A DNA stretch of 41,692 nt, from contig JAJRYF010000102.1 in assembly GCA_024275935.1 (NCBI GenBank), positions 1 through 41,692 of the forward strand, in the 5' to 3' direction. The DNA comes from Gammaproteobacteria bacterium. Its GTDB lineage: Bacteria > Pseudomonadota > Gammaproteobacteria > Xanthomonadales > SZUA-36. The notes under the pieces are model-generated. The model had not been told where the DNA came from and ran no database searches. It was given only the letters and a program-made list of their open reading frames with translations. The position numbers and the translations under genes are program-made. Below, one piece after another: positions 15,516 through 23,875 of this stretch. The stretch's first letter is position 1. Each line of letters starts with the position of its first letter.

Positions 15516-17812
15516 TGATAATAGATAAAATAGTAAACAGCAGTGAACCATTAAGTCGCGCTAAGGCGGCTACAGGAAGGGCAATGTCTAGTCACCGGAA
15601 ACATTTGTATAAGATAAGTCGCCGGCTATTACCAGCCCTGCTGATTTTATTCCTGAGTGCCTGTGCAAGCACAAGCCATGAGCGGACTCCAGAGGAACTT
15701 GCCGAGGCGCAAGAGGCGGCACTTAACTGGCCAAGCTACGACAAAGCAGACCATAGCAAAGATACCGTTGATAATGTGGCTGCAGGTATTGCAACTGATT
15801 CGGAGGGCACACTTGAATGGGAAGAGCCAAAAGTCGAGATCAACCCCGGAACCGGTAAGTTTATTAACGAAAGGGTTGCCAGAGCCAAAGCGCATAAACC
15901 ACTTAGCGGCGATGGTGAAGTAACCTTTAACTGGGAAGGTGTGCCAATCCAGGAAATCATCCATACTGTGCTGGGTGATATTTTGCAGGAAAATTTTGTA
16001 ATTGGCCCCGGCGTAAAGGGTAAAGTTACTTTTGCTACCGCCAGGCCAATTAATCGTGACCAGGTGTTACCAATTCTGGAAATGGTATTGCGCTGGAATG
16101 GCGCAACTCTGGTTTGGAGTGAGGGGCGTTATAATGTATTGCCAATCAAATCCGCTATTGCGGGTAATTTAACTCCGGAAACTGGCTCGCTGCACACAAT
16201 TCGTGGTTATGCAGTGCGGGTAGTGCCATTAAAGTATATTTCTGCCAGCGAGATGGAAAAGTTATTGCAGCCTTACGCCCGCGATGGCGCTATCTTGAGT
16301 GCCGACAATTCTCGTGGTCTATTGTTTCTGGCTGGAACCCGTAACGAATTAACCAATTATATTCAAACCATCAACACCTTTGATGTTGACTGGCTTGAGG
16401 GCATGTCAATTGGCCTGTTCCCGTTAAAGCGGGTGGAAGTGGCGACGGTAATTCCGGAGCTGGAAGCTCTGTTTGGTAATAACGACGGCTCACCTCTTTC
16501 CGGGATGTTCCGCTTTATGCCCATGGAAAGACTAAATTCGGTAATGGTAATAACCCCGCAGCCAGAGTATCTGAACAAGGCGCGAGAGTGGATTGAACGC
16601 CTTGATCGTGGTGGCGGTGAGGCCTCGCGGCGTTTATATGTATATGAAGTCAAGAATCTGGAAGCGGTAGCGCTGGCAGAGTACCTGGGCCAGATATTTG
16701 GTGAAGGCGGTGGTCGCTCAAACCGCTCACGCAGTGGTGAGGTTGCCCCGGGCATGCAGGCGGTATCCCTAGGCGGTTTTAATCAACAAAGCCAGCGGGA
16801 TTCAGATACCAGTAATAGGCAGCCTAGTAATAACAGAAACAGCGCTAATACCAGTGTAAAAACCGAAGATGTATCTATTATCGCGGTTGAAGAAACCAAT
16901 TCCTTGCTGATTCAAACCTCACCGCAAAAATACGACAGCATTCTGGCTGCAATTAAGCGCCTGGATATAGTACCGCTGCAAGTTCATATAGAGGCGCAGG
17001 TACTAGAGGTTACATTAAATGAATCACTGTCGTTGGGCGTGAGCTGGTATTTAAGCAACCTAATACCAGAGGTGGGCTGGGAAGGTGGTGTTGCCCCATC
17101 CACATCAGGCGACTTCCGAGCCGGCAATACCACGGGTGAAGGCGGTGGCTTTTTTGGCCAAATCGCAAAAATTACCGGCGGTGGTAACTTTGTTTCCGCG
17201 ACAATTTCAGCCTTGGATAAAACCACCGATGTCCGAGTGTTATCTACCCCATCACTAGTGGTTCGTAATAATGAAGAAGCCAATATAAGTGTAGGCGAGA
17301 GTTTGTCTGTACAAGGCACCTCGTTTAACCCAGGTGGCGGTAATAACGGTACCATTCAGTCAAACCAGTATATTAAGACCGGGGTTGAGCTATCTGTTAC
17401 CCCCAGAGTTAATCCTGGCGGCTTGGTGTATCTGGATGTGAGTCAAACTGTATCCAGCCCTGGCGAAGTCGCGCCCAATGGTAACCCCAATATTAATGAC
17501 CGTTCATTGGCAACAAAAATCGCAGTGCAAAGCGGTAATACAGTCTTGCTGGGTGGCTTAATCCGGGAAATTGTCACCGATAGCTCATCGGGGATCCCAG
17601 GTCTGCGCCGGATACCCTATGTTGGCGCTTTGTTCGGCGAAACTCTTACCGGCACCCAGCGGACCGAATTATTAATATTGATTACCCCAACTGTAGTCAG
17701 ATCCGCGGCCGAGCTGGATGTAGTAACCGATGAATACCAACACCGCTTCCGTAATGTTAAACCAATCCGCAAGGGTGGCGTAGTTACCCTCAGCGCGGAA
17801 ATAGATGATTAG
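15515..17812 (+). CDS. gspD: Type II secretion secretin GspD, predicted lipoprotein
   Basis: Outer-membrane secretin channel. Residues 38-50 form a lipoprotein signal ending LFLSAC (C50). The in-frame ATG at 15584, with GGAAGGG just upstream, would give a typical 26-residue lipoprotein signal and may be the true start; ATG 15515 overlaps the previous stop. N0/N1 domains begin near 'VTFNWEGVPIQEI'. Further N domains, a Ser/Asn/Gln-rich loop (residues 425-450), and the secretin domain (RVLSTPSLVVRNN, GVELSVTPRVN, LLGGLIRE, GIPGLRRIPYVGALF) follow. A lipidated secretin is known for XpsD and can reduce dependence on a pilotin; no gspS is nearby. Last gene of the operon. Confidence 0.95.
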   Translation: MIIDKIVNSSEPLSRAKAATGRAMSSHRKHLYKISRRLLPALLILFLSACASTSHERTPEELAEAQEAALNWPSYDKADHSKDTVDNVAAGIATDSEGTLEWEEPKVEINPGTGKFINERVARAKAHKPLSGDGEVTFNWEGVPIQEIIHTVLGDILQENFVIGPGVKGKVTFATARPINRDQVLPILEMVLRWNGATLVWSEGRYNVLPIKSAIAGNLTPETGSLHTIRGYAVRVVPLKYISASEMEKLLQPYARDGAILSADNSRGLLFLAGTRNELTNYIQTINTFDVDWLEGMSIGLFPLKRVEVATVIPELEALFGNNDGSPLSGMFRFMPMERLNSVMVITPQPEYLNKAREWIERLDRGGGEASRRLYVYEVKNLEAVALAEYLGQIFGEGGGRSNRSRSGEVAPGMQAVSLGGFNQQSQRDSDTSNRQPSNNRNSANTSVKTEDVSIIAVEETNSLLIQTSPQKYDSILAAIKRLDIVPLQVHIEAQVLEVTLNESLSLGVSWYLSNLIPEVGWEGGVAPSTSGDFRAGNTTGEGGGFFGQIAKITGGGNFVSATISALDKTTDVRVLSTPSLVVRNNEEANISVGESLSVQGTSFNPGGGNNGTIQSNQYIKTGVELSVTPRVNPGGLVYLDVSQTVSSPGEVAPNGNPNINDRSLATKIAVQSGNTVLLGGLIREIVTDSSSGIPGLRRIPYVGALFGETLTGTQRTELLILITPTVVRSAAELDVVTDEYQHRFRNVKPIRKGGVVTLSAEIDD

Positions 17813-17857
17813 TCTAGGGTTAAACGCCCTGAGCCAACAAGCAAATAAGGAAAAACA

Positions 17858-18286
17858 ATGAATTTAGTTAAATGGGTGGCGATAATTATTCTAATGGCAG
17901 CGGTAATACTTGCTGCTAGCACCGCTTATAAGCCTGCAAACGAAGTCACGCTGAGTAATGTTGAAGCGGTAGAAATTCGTAGCCGTGACTGGTTGCTGGC
18001 AATGATTGAGAGCGACTGGGAGGCCACCTATGAATTCACCTCTCCAGGGTATAAGTCCGGGGTAAGGTTGCTGGATCATATGTTGAAAATGGCAGCTCGG
18101 CGGGTAAGTTGGGTTGGTGGCGAGATTCTAAGCAGTGAGTGCGACGATAGCGTCTGTAAGGTAAATATGCGCATAGTGTATAAAGTATTCTCGCCGATGC
18201 GGGGCCTGCGCGAGTTTGAAAGTTTTGAAACTGTGACTAATAACTGGGTAAAAGCGGATAATCAGTGGTGGCTGGTGCCGAAATAG
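17858..18286 (+). CDS. Small membrane-anchored protein of unknown function
   Basis: 142 residues with one N-terminal hydrophobic helix (about 4-22) and a periplasmic domain of about 115 residues. The alternation of 'SRDWLLAMIESDWEATYEFTSP' and strands ending NQWWLVPK resembles the NTF2-like/SnoaL fold, a guess from pattern only. Two cysteines in ECDDSVC are likely to pair. TAAGGA stands before the ATG. It lies 45 bp after gspD without a clear terminator between, so it may be transcribed with the secretion operon, but it is not a known Gsp component. Confidence 0.75.
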   Translation: MNLVKWVAIIILMAAVILAASTAYKPANEVTLSNVEAVEIRSRDWLLAMIESDWEATYEFTSPGYKSGVRLLDHMLKMAARRVSWVGGEILSSECDDSVCKVNMRIVYKVFSPMRGLREFESFETVTNNWVKADNQWWLVPK

Positions 18287-18630
18287 GCATGTTTTCGACT
18301 ATATATTCAGTAATATATGAAAAAATTAACTATTTTTTAACTTGTTTTGTTGTTGTTTTTTATCCACAAAGAGGTCTTGTTTTAGTGCCTATGAGTTGAA
18401 TATCCCGCTATCATTGGCTTTGCAGAAAAACCACAGGCTCTTTACAGTGCCATCCACAGGCCAAAATTACCTAAATATTGTTGAAATTAGTTTGCCTTTC
18501 AGTATTTTTTGTCGTAACATTACCACTGCGAATATGCGCTACGAGCACTGTCAGTGTCTTCGTGGCTAACGCAAAATAAAATGTTCGGGCGTATTTTTGC
18601 AGCCCTGTGTACACAATAGGAGTGTTTGTA
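18287..18630 (+). other. Gene-free region upstream of the first secreted protein
   Basis: AT-rich leader of 344 bp. It contains a possible promoter TTGAAA (18481-18486) with TATTTT (18503-18508) at 16-bp spacing, and an 8-bp direct repeat CCACAGGC at 18431-18438 and 18454-18461. The two copies are 23 bp apart start to start, about two helical turns, so an activator could bind there. AGGAG at 18619-18623 serves the next ATG. The short open frame here (18342-18569) has no coding character. Confidence 0.45.
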
Positions 18631-20229
18631 ATGAAAAGAAATAATCTAACCACTGCTGTCTTAGCTGGTATTGCTGGTATTGCTGGTATTGCTGGATCAG
18701 CGCAAGCAGTAAATATAAATCCGGATGGTTTAGGCCAAGTCCTGCTCTATCCTTTCTATACCACCAATAACGGTAATCAAACTCTGTTGTCCGTAGTTAA
18801 CACTACCAATGCAGCTAAAGCCGTTAAAGTTCGCTTCCTTGAGTCTTTAAACTCTCGTGAAGTGCTCGATTTTAACTTGTATCTGTCAGCTTATGATGTT
18901 TGGGTTGCCGCTATCTTCGATAATGCCGGTACACCGACTCTATTGACTGGCGATTCAAGTTGTACTGTTCCTTATTTCTTCGGTAATGGTAATGGCCTCG
19001 GTGCTCAGCCTTTCTTGAACTTTGCTTATATCGGTGCTGATGCTGACGCTAGCCCGGAGCGTGGTTCTATTACGCGTGCATCTGAAGGTCATTTCGAAAT
19101 TATCGAAATGGGCGAGATGTTACCTGGCCCCTTTGCCGATGCGGTAACTCATGTTCAGGGTGCGCTTGTTGGCCCACCCCCGGTTCCTGCTCCTGCTCCT
19201 AACGAGCAAGTGCCGGCGAATTGTGATCTTTTGGTCGCAGCTTGGACAGCGCAACAAGGTAATGATGGCGCTTGGGTAGTCGACAGTTCAGTAGGTATGA
19301 CTGATGCAAATGGTGGCTTATTCGGTGGCGCAGCTATCGTTAACTCTCAAGCTGGTACCATGTACAGCTACGATGCCAAAGCCATTAATGGTTTCTGGGA
19401 TCCGGCAGTAGCTGCCGGCATTCGTCACTCACGGCCTGGTGATGAATTACCATCGCTGACTTCTGGAGATGCTACTACCGCTAATATTTTTGATGATGCA
19501 GGTAACGCGATTCCTTTAATGTACGGTCAAAGCATTGAAGCCGTTTCTGCATTATTTATGCATGACCAATTGATGAACGAGTATGTTATTCTGGACTCAT
19601 TGGCAGCACAGAGTGAGTGGGTTATTACTTTCCCAACCAAGCGTTTCTATACTGACCCAGCATTTAATGGTGGCAGCGGCGTAGTTATGCCTTTCACCTC
19701 TGCAAGAACTTCTAGTGCTACTGCTTGTGAAGATTTCACAATCGACTTTTATGATCGAGAAGAAGGTACGCCAACTGATGCGCCTCCAGGAAGCCGGCCG
19801 CCAACAGTTTCACCTGAACCACCGGTTGAAATTCCACCGGGTGCGATTTTGTTTGAACTGTGTGCTGAGACCAATGTCATACGGTTTGACCAGGAAGAAG
19901 AAGGTGAAGCTCAAACGCCTGCAGTACCTATCGTGGGAACCAATGGCTTTGACTCCTTGGTAACCTTCGGATTGCCAGTAGGATATGATGCTGGTTGGGC
20001 TAATATCAATATGGTGCCCTATGTGAATGGTGACCCTATTGTTCCTCCCGTCCCTCCTGCTGTCGGTATCCCTTCTTCAGGTAATCGTATGGACTCCGAG
20101 GGAATGCTAGGTCTGCCAGTGATCGGCCAATGGTTCGAAGCCTTTACCAACGGTACCCTTCAGGGTGGTACAGTACTGGCTAACTACGGCGGCGTCTTTG
20201 AGCATAAAGGTACTCGTGCGCAGCAGTAA
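18631..20229 (+). CDS. Secreted protein of the NPDGLGQVLLYP type, unknown function
   Basis: 532 residues with a Sec signal peptide (cleavage after AQA, residue 26). The mature start 'VNINPDGLGQVLLYPFYTT' and 'VVNTTNAAKAVKVRFLE', 'REVLDFNLYLSAYDVWVA' are strongly patterned and, from memory, recur in exported proteins of marine gammaproteobacteria without a named function. The predicted fold is mainly beta. It contains proline-rich segments (about 180-190 and 385-407) and at least four cysteines. ATG 18631 is supported by AGGAG at correct distance; a GTG at 18607 is not. No sorting tail is visible. Position behind the type II operon makes it a candidate secretion substrate. A good terminator follows. 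Confidence 0.8.
   Translation: MKRNNLTTAVLAGIAGIAGIAGSAQAVNINPDGLGQVLLYPFYTTNNGNQTLLSVVNTTNAAKAVKVRFLESLNSREVLDFNLYLSAYDVWVAAIFDNAGTPTLLTGDSSCTVPYFFGNGNGLGAQPFLNFAYIGADADASPERGSITRASEGHFEIIEMGEMLPGPFADAVTHVQGALVGPPPVPAPAPNEQVPANCDLLVAAWTAQQGNDGAWVVDSSVGMTDANGGLFGGAAIVNSQAGTMYSYDAKAINGFWDPAVAAGIRHSRPGDELPSLTSGDATTANIFDDAGNAIPLMYGQSIEAVSALFMHDQLMNEYVILDSLAAQSEWVITFPTKRFYTDPAFNGGSGVVMPFTSARTSSATACEDFTIDFYDREEGTPTDAPPGSRPPTVSPEPPVEIPPGAILFELCAETNVIRFDQEEEGEAQTPAVPIVGTNGFDSLVTFGLPVGYDAGWANINMVPYVNGDPIVPPVPPAVGIPSSGNRMDSEGMLGLPVIGQWFEAFTNGTLQGGTVLANYGGVFEHKGTRAQQ
18664..18695 (+). repeat. 9-bp repeat inside the signal-peptide core
   Basis: Three perfect copies of gctggtatt (18664-18690) and a partial fourth encode A-G-I repeats in the hydrophobic core of the signal peptide. 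Gain or loss of a unit would keep frame and change core length by three residues. Confidence 0.9.
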
Positions 20230-20604
20230 GTTCGGATCTGTTCTGTAGTACCTTTCCAGGCAACTGGAAACCACAAGGGTCGCTTTTGCGGCCCTTGTTT
20301 TATTTGCACCCAAAAAAAACTCCCTGTAGTAGGTTTCGGGTTTGCACCAAGCTTCCGCTGCATTCGAAAATCGCACAATGCGCTGCTGTATCCTGCCCTA
20401 GAAAAATTAAACAAATGCCCAAGTTTTCTCACTAATTATCCAGCTAATCCCCCAATGGGTAAAAAACCCGCCCAAAAGGTCAAAACTTTAACTGGGTTTT
20501 AACACTAACAAGCATGGTTCTTTGGTAAACTCTCTACTGACTGTGGGCAATAATAATAAAACCATCACAGCGTAATTTAATATTTAGCTTTTGGAGTAAC
20601 AAGA
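20230..20604 (+). other. Gene-free region between the two secreted-protein genes
   Basis: The left end has a small hairpin (TTCCAG/CTGGAA) and the terminator listed separately. At 20463-20500 AAAACCC pairs with GGGTTTT across 24 bases, a weaker hairpin ending in T residues. An AT-rich stretch at 20549-20561 (AATAATAATAAAA) could provide a -10 for the next gene, but no well-spaced -35 is visible. No convincing coding sequence is present. Confidence 0.5.
20273..20303 (+). terminator. Intrinsic terminator after the secreted-protein gene
   Basis: ACAAGGG (20273-20279) and CCCTTGT (20292-20298) plus inner CGC/GCG pairs form a long stem with a TTTT loop, followed by TTTATTT. Confidence 0.9.
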
Positions 20605-20625
20605 ATGTTTGGAGTAACAAGAATG
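20590..20625 (+). repeat. Tandem duplication of ribosome site and start codon
   Basis: The 18-bp unit tttggagtaacaagaatg occurs twice in immediate tandem (20590-20607 and 20608-20625), each with GGAG and an ATG. The two starts are in the same frame, so the second copy adds six residues if the first ATG is used. Confidence 0.97.
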
Positions 20626-22818
20626 TCGAGATTTAATAGTTTATTAGTAGTCTTTCTGCTTACCGTAAGTGCTAGCCTTAGCGCGAATGATTTGAGGATA
20701 GATAATGTGGTGGTCGGTAAATCTTCTGTAATTCAGTATGTGGCTGCAAATTACGAAGCCAGAGTAATAAGGATTTTTACCGATGGTAGTGCAACTTTCC
20801 GCCGTATTGACGAGTCTGTAGATGAGCCTGGAACCCAGCAGCAACGGCTATATGTAGATGATGAGCTTATCGGCTCATCCGACCTTATTACATGGTTTTT
20901 AATTGACCCCAATAAAAATAAAGTCAGATTAAAAACTAACGGCAACCTTGAGGTAACCATAGTCCAGCCGGCAAGGGACCCCCAGATAACTCAATTTAAG
21001 GCCAGCTCATCATCTATTGTTGAGGGTGACGAAATCACCTTGACATGGAAGTCTACTGACACTGATTACTGTACTGCCCAGGGTAATTTCAACCTCAGCG
21101 GACAACTGGCAACAAATGACTCCCACACTTTCACCGAAGGTACAGTTGGTACCCGTAATTACCAAATTACCTGTACCGCCGAACAAGACGGGGAGACCTT
21201 TACCGCTACCAGTGCAGTCTCAGTTACTGTTACCGAAGGTGGCGGCGGTGGCGGTGGCGGTACCGCGGGAATTGAAAGTTTCACTGCTTCATCTAGTACT
21301 ATTAACGCAGGTGAACCTATAACTCTGACCTGGCGCTCTAATGATGTTAATGTTTGCCAGGGTGTGGCTGACTTCAACCTAGGTACTGAAACCAATGCCA
21401 TGCCTATCAATAGCTCTAGAACATTTAATGAAAGTAGAGAAGGTGTAAGAACTTATGTATTGCGTTGCACCGGCAGCGAAACTTATTCGGCAACGGTTAA
21501 TGTTAATGTCGAGCCCGATAACGGCTCGGGAAGCGCGCCTAATATTCGCACTTTCAGTAGCAGCAACTCACAGCCTTTGGTGAATGAAAACTTTATAATC
21601 ACTTGGGATGCAATTAATGTAGATAGCTGTATTGCTAGCGGTGACTGGGGTGGGAACAAAGCTGTAGCCGGTCAACAGATTGGTAATTATGCTAGTACTG
21701 GTACCCGAACCTTCAATCTTAGTTGTACTGATAGCGCTACTGGCGGCACCGTTAATGAAAGTCTTAGCGTTACCGTGGTAAATCAAAATAATGGGCAATT
21801 TGAAATCGCCAGCTTTACCGCTAGCCCTAATCCGGTAGCTGTGGGAACCGATTTGACCTTAAGTTGGAGCTCTTTTGGCGCGGTATCATGTAAGGGAATA
21901 TCCCCTGGAATTCCAAGCTGGACTAACTTGATATTGAATGCAAATGGCTCTATAAATATCCGTATCACCGAAGCTGGGAATAAAACCTTTGTGCTACGCT
22001 GCTACGATAATCAATTTCCAGCAGCATCTGTGGAGGCAACGGTAAACATTGTTACTACCGGTACAGCGCAGCCAGCAGTAACAACATCTATTGGTGCCAG
22101 CCAGTCAAGTATTACCGAAGGTGATAGTGTAACTTTCTCGTGGTCCTCAGTGAATGCAACATCTTGTGTCACTACAGGCGTAGCCATTGGCTGGGCCGGG
22201 GTAAGTATTCCTACTTCTGGGACTATGCAGTTCACCCCTAGACATGACTCAATGTCAGCCTCATATAGTGTTTCCTGTTCAAACGCTACTTCAACTAATG
22301 TAGCATCTGTAAGCGTATTCTCTGCACTTCCTGCGCAGGCTCTGGGTACAGATAACTGCGCTGTCCAATTGCCAAATACAACCCCAGATTCTTGGCCAAC
22401 TATTTGGAATGGAGGCGTATGGCCGGGGCCTAATAGCTTTAAGCAGACAATAGCTCTAGCTCAGGGTGAGAGCTTGGCAATTCAGTTCGACAGCGGCAGC
22501 CTCGGTTCTGAAGCGTGGCTGACATCAGCTCCTAAAATCAGTACTGCCGGCGTGCGCACGGTGACTATTACCGAGTGTCCAGGCGACTATACCTATGGCG
22601 AAATTGGTGTTCCCGGGCAAGTGCCTATGGATGCAGATTGTACAGAGACATGGGGCGTAGGTTCCTTCTTGAAATATGTAGTTAGCGACAATTATGTGCC
22701 TAACAATGGGATCTGTGAAATTGCTCCTAATACCACTTATTATATGAACCTGCGATTTAGTAGCGCATGTGGGGCATCTATATGTAGGGGAATCTTTGAT
22801 CATGTCAGAGTGCAATAA
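20605..22818 (+). CDS. Secreted protein with five Ig-like repeats
   Basis: 737 residues with a signal peptide (cleavage near SLSA-NDL; 731 residues if the second ATG at 20623 is used). After a unique domain (30-125) come five related Ig-like repeats of 85-95 residues, starting near 130, 222, 313, 399 and 490. Each opens with a pattern like 'ITQFKASSSSIVEGDEITLTW' or 'IESFTASSSTINAGEPITLTW' and carries a Cys after the W strand and another in a later strand, as for an intradomain disulfide. A run of seven Gly links repeats 1 and 2. The last 155 residues form a separate cysteine-rich domain ending FDHVRVQ. Likely extracellular adhesin or binding protein; the ligand is unknown. Candidate type II substrate and DsbC client. 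Confidence 0.85.
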   Translation: MFGVTRMSRFNSLLVVFLLTVSASLSANDLRIDNVVVGKSSVIQYVAANYEARVIRIFTDGSATFRRIDESVDEPGTQQQRLYVDDELIGSSDLITWFLIDPNKNKVRLKTNGNLEVTIVQPARDPQITQFKASSSSIVEGDEITLTWKSTDTDYCTAQGNFNLSGQLATNDSHTFTEGTVGTRNYQITCTAEQDGETFTATSAVSVTVTEGGGGGGGGTAGIESFTASSSTINAGEPITLTWRSNDVNVCQGVADFNLGTETNAMPINSSRTFNESREGVRTYVLRCTGSETYSATVNVNVEPDNGSGSAPNIRTFSSSNSQPLVNENFIITWDAINVDSCIASGDWGGNKAVAGQQIGNYASTGTRTFNLSCTDSATGGTVNESLSVTVVNQNNGQFEIASFTASPNPVAVGTDLTLSWSSFGAVSCKGISPGIPSWTNLILNANGSINIRITEAGNKTFVLRCYDNQFPAASVEATVNIVTTGTAQPAVTTSIGASQSSITEGDSVTFSWSSVNATSCVTTGVAIGWAGVSIPTSGTMQFTPRHDSMSASYSVSCSNATSTNVASVSVFSALPAQALGTDNCAVQLPNTTPDSWPTIWNGGVWPGPNSFKQTIALAQGESLAIQFDSGSLGSEAWLTSAPKISTAGVRTVTITECPGDYTYGEIGVPGQVPMDADCTETWGVGSFLKYVVSDNYVPNNGICEIAPNTTYYMNLRFSSACGASICRGIFDHVRVQ

Positions 22819-22847
22819 ATAGACTCGGACAATACGATCAGCACAAT

Positions 22848-22875
22848 GCTCCGGCCTGGGAAAGTGGCCGGGGCA
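22848..22875 (+). repeat. GC-rich hairpin between secreted protein and PpiC genes
   Basis: CCGGCC (22851-22856) pairs with GGCCGG (22866-22871) around a short loop, with partial extension outward. No T-run follows, so termination without Rho is doubtful. Confidence 0.5.
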
Positions 22876-22898
22876 CTCTCAATAACTACTAGCTACAA

Positions 22899-23846
22899 GT
22901 GAAAATTCCAATGCCCTTATTATTACTCTTGCTTTTAACTCTGCCTGTATCATTCAGCGTGCATGCCGGAGAGCTGGATCCAATTATTACGCAATCCTCC
23001 AGCGAGGTGACACAGCAGGATTTCGATGCTCGAATCAGTCGTATTCCCCAAAAAGACCGCCTTCCATTCCTTCGTGATGGAGGTAGAGTAGAGATGGTTT
23101 TGCGTAAAATGATGCTTGATAAGCGTCTTGCCGATGAAGCCCGCTTAGCCGGCTTTGATAAAAAGCCACTGGTTGAACTGCGCTTACAACTGGCAATGGA
23201 AACAGAACTGGCTGATGCTTGGTTGGATTCGGTTGAAGCAAGCAAGGTAGATGTAGCAGACTTCGAGTTAATGGCCAAAGAGTACTATCAGACCCACCCA
23301 CAGGAATTTAAACAGCCAGCCTCGGTGGATGTTGCGCATATACTTATCGCCATAGAAAATCGCTCTGATGCGGCGGCATTAGAGCTTGCCAACAAGGTCT
23401 ACTCCCAGCTTTCAGAAGACTCAAGCCATTGGGATGAACTAGTGCTAGAGCACTCTGATGATCCTGGGTCCAAAGGTAATTCCGGTAAGTATCTGGGTGT
23501 AGTTCCAGGCAAAATGGTGAAACCTTTCGAGATTGCCGCATTTGCACTGCAACAAGTTGGAGATATTTCGCAGCCAGTTAAAACAATATTTGGGTACCAT
23601 GTAATTCGCTTGGATGCGAAGAATGCAGCAGCAACCATCCCGTTTGTAGATGTAAAATTAAAATTAATCCACCAGCAGCGGTCAATGTATACTAAAAAGG
23701 CGCGAACAGAGTATCTTTCTAGTATTAATACCGCAGATGACCTGATTATCCCTGATTGCGCTATTGAAGAGATGATGGCGCGCTATTTTGATGATGAAGG
23801 TGTGCAGGAATCGTGGCGAGATTGTCTAGCTAAGAAAGGCGGATAA
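22899..23846 (+). CDS. Periplasmic PpiC-type (parvulin) peptidyl-prolyl isomerase
   Basis: A folding factor of the SurA/PrsA kind. Residues 1-23 are a signal peptide with a run of seven Leu. A helical chaperone-like region (38-135; 'FLRDGGRVEMVLRKMMLDKRL') precedes the parvulin domain (about 143-232), with VDVAHILIA, HSDDPGSKGNSGKYLG, 'PFEIAAFALQQVGDISQPVKTIFGYHVIRL'. Two cysteines near the C-terminus (IPDCAIEE, RDCLAKK) are unusual and may pair. GTG 22899 keeps a lysine in the signal n-region; ATG 22911 is possible. It stands 29 bp before an ABC permease, so it may assist folding in the exopolysaccharide export pathway, though that is inference. Confidence 0.87.
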   Translation: MKIPMPLLLLLLLTLPVSFSVHAGELDPIITQSSSEVTQQDFDARISRIPQKDRLPFLRDGGRVEMVLRKMMLDKRLADEARLAGFDKKPLVELRLQLAMETELADAWLDSVEASKVDVADFELMAKEYYQTHPQEFKQPASVDVAHILIAIENRSDAAALELANKVYSQLSEDSSHWDELVLEHSDDPGSKGNSGKYLGVVPGKMVKPFEIAAFALQQVGDISQPVKTIFGYHVIRLDAKNAAATIPFVDVKLKLIHQQRSMYTKKARTEYLSSINTADDLIIPDCAIEEMMARYFDDEGVQESWRDCLAKKGG

Positions 23847-23875
23847 ATATTAGTAGATAGTTGTTTTCTTAGTAA

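Noticed and set aside
18342-18569. Short plus-strand open frame before the secreted-protein gene
   Set aside because: No ribosome site, random composition, and it covers the probable promoter.
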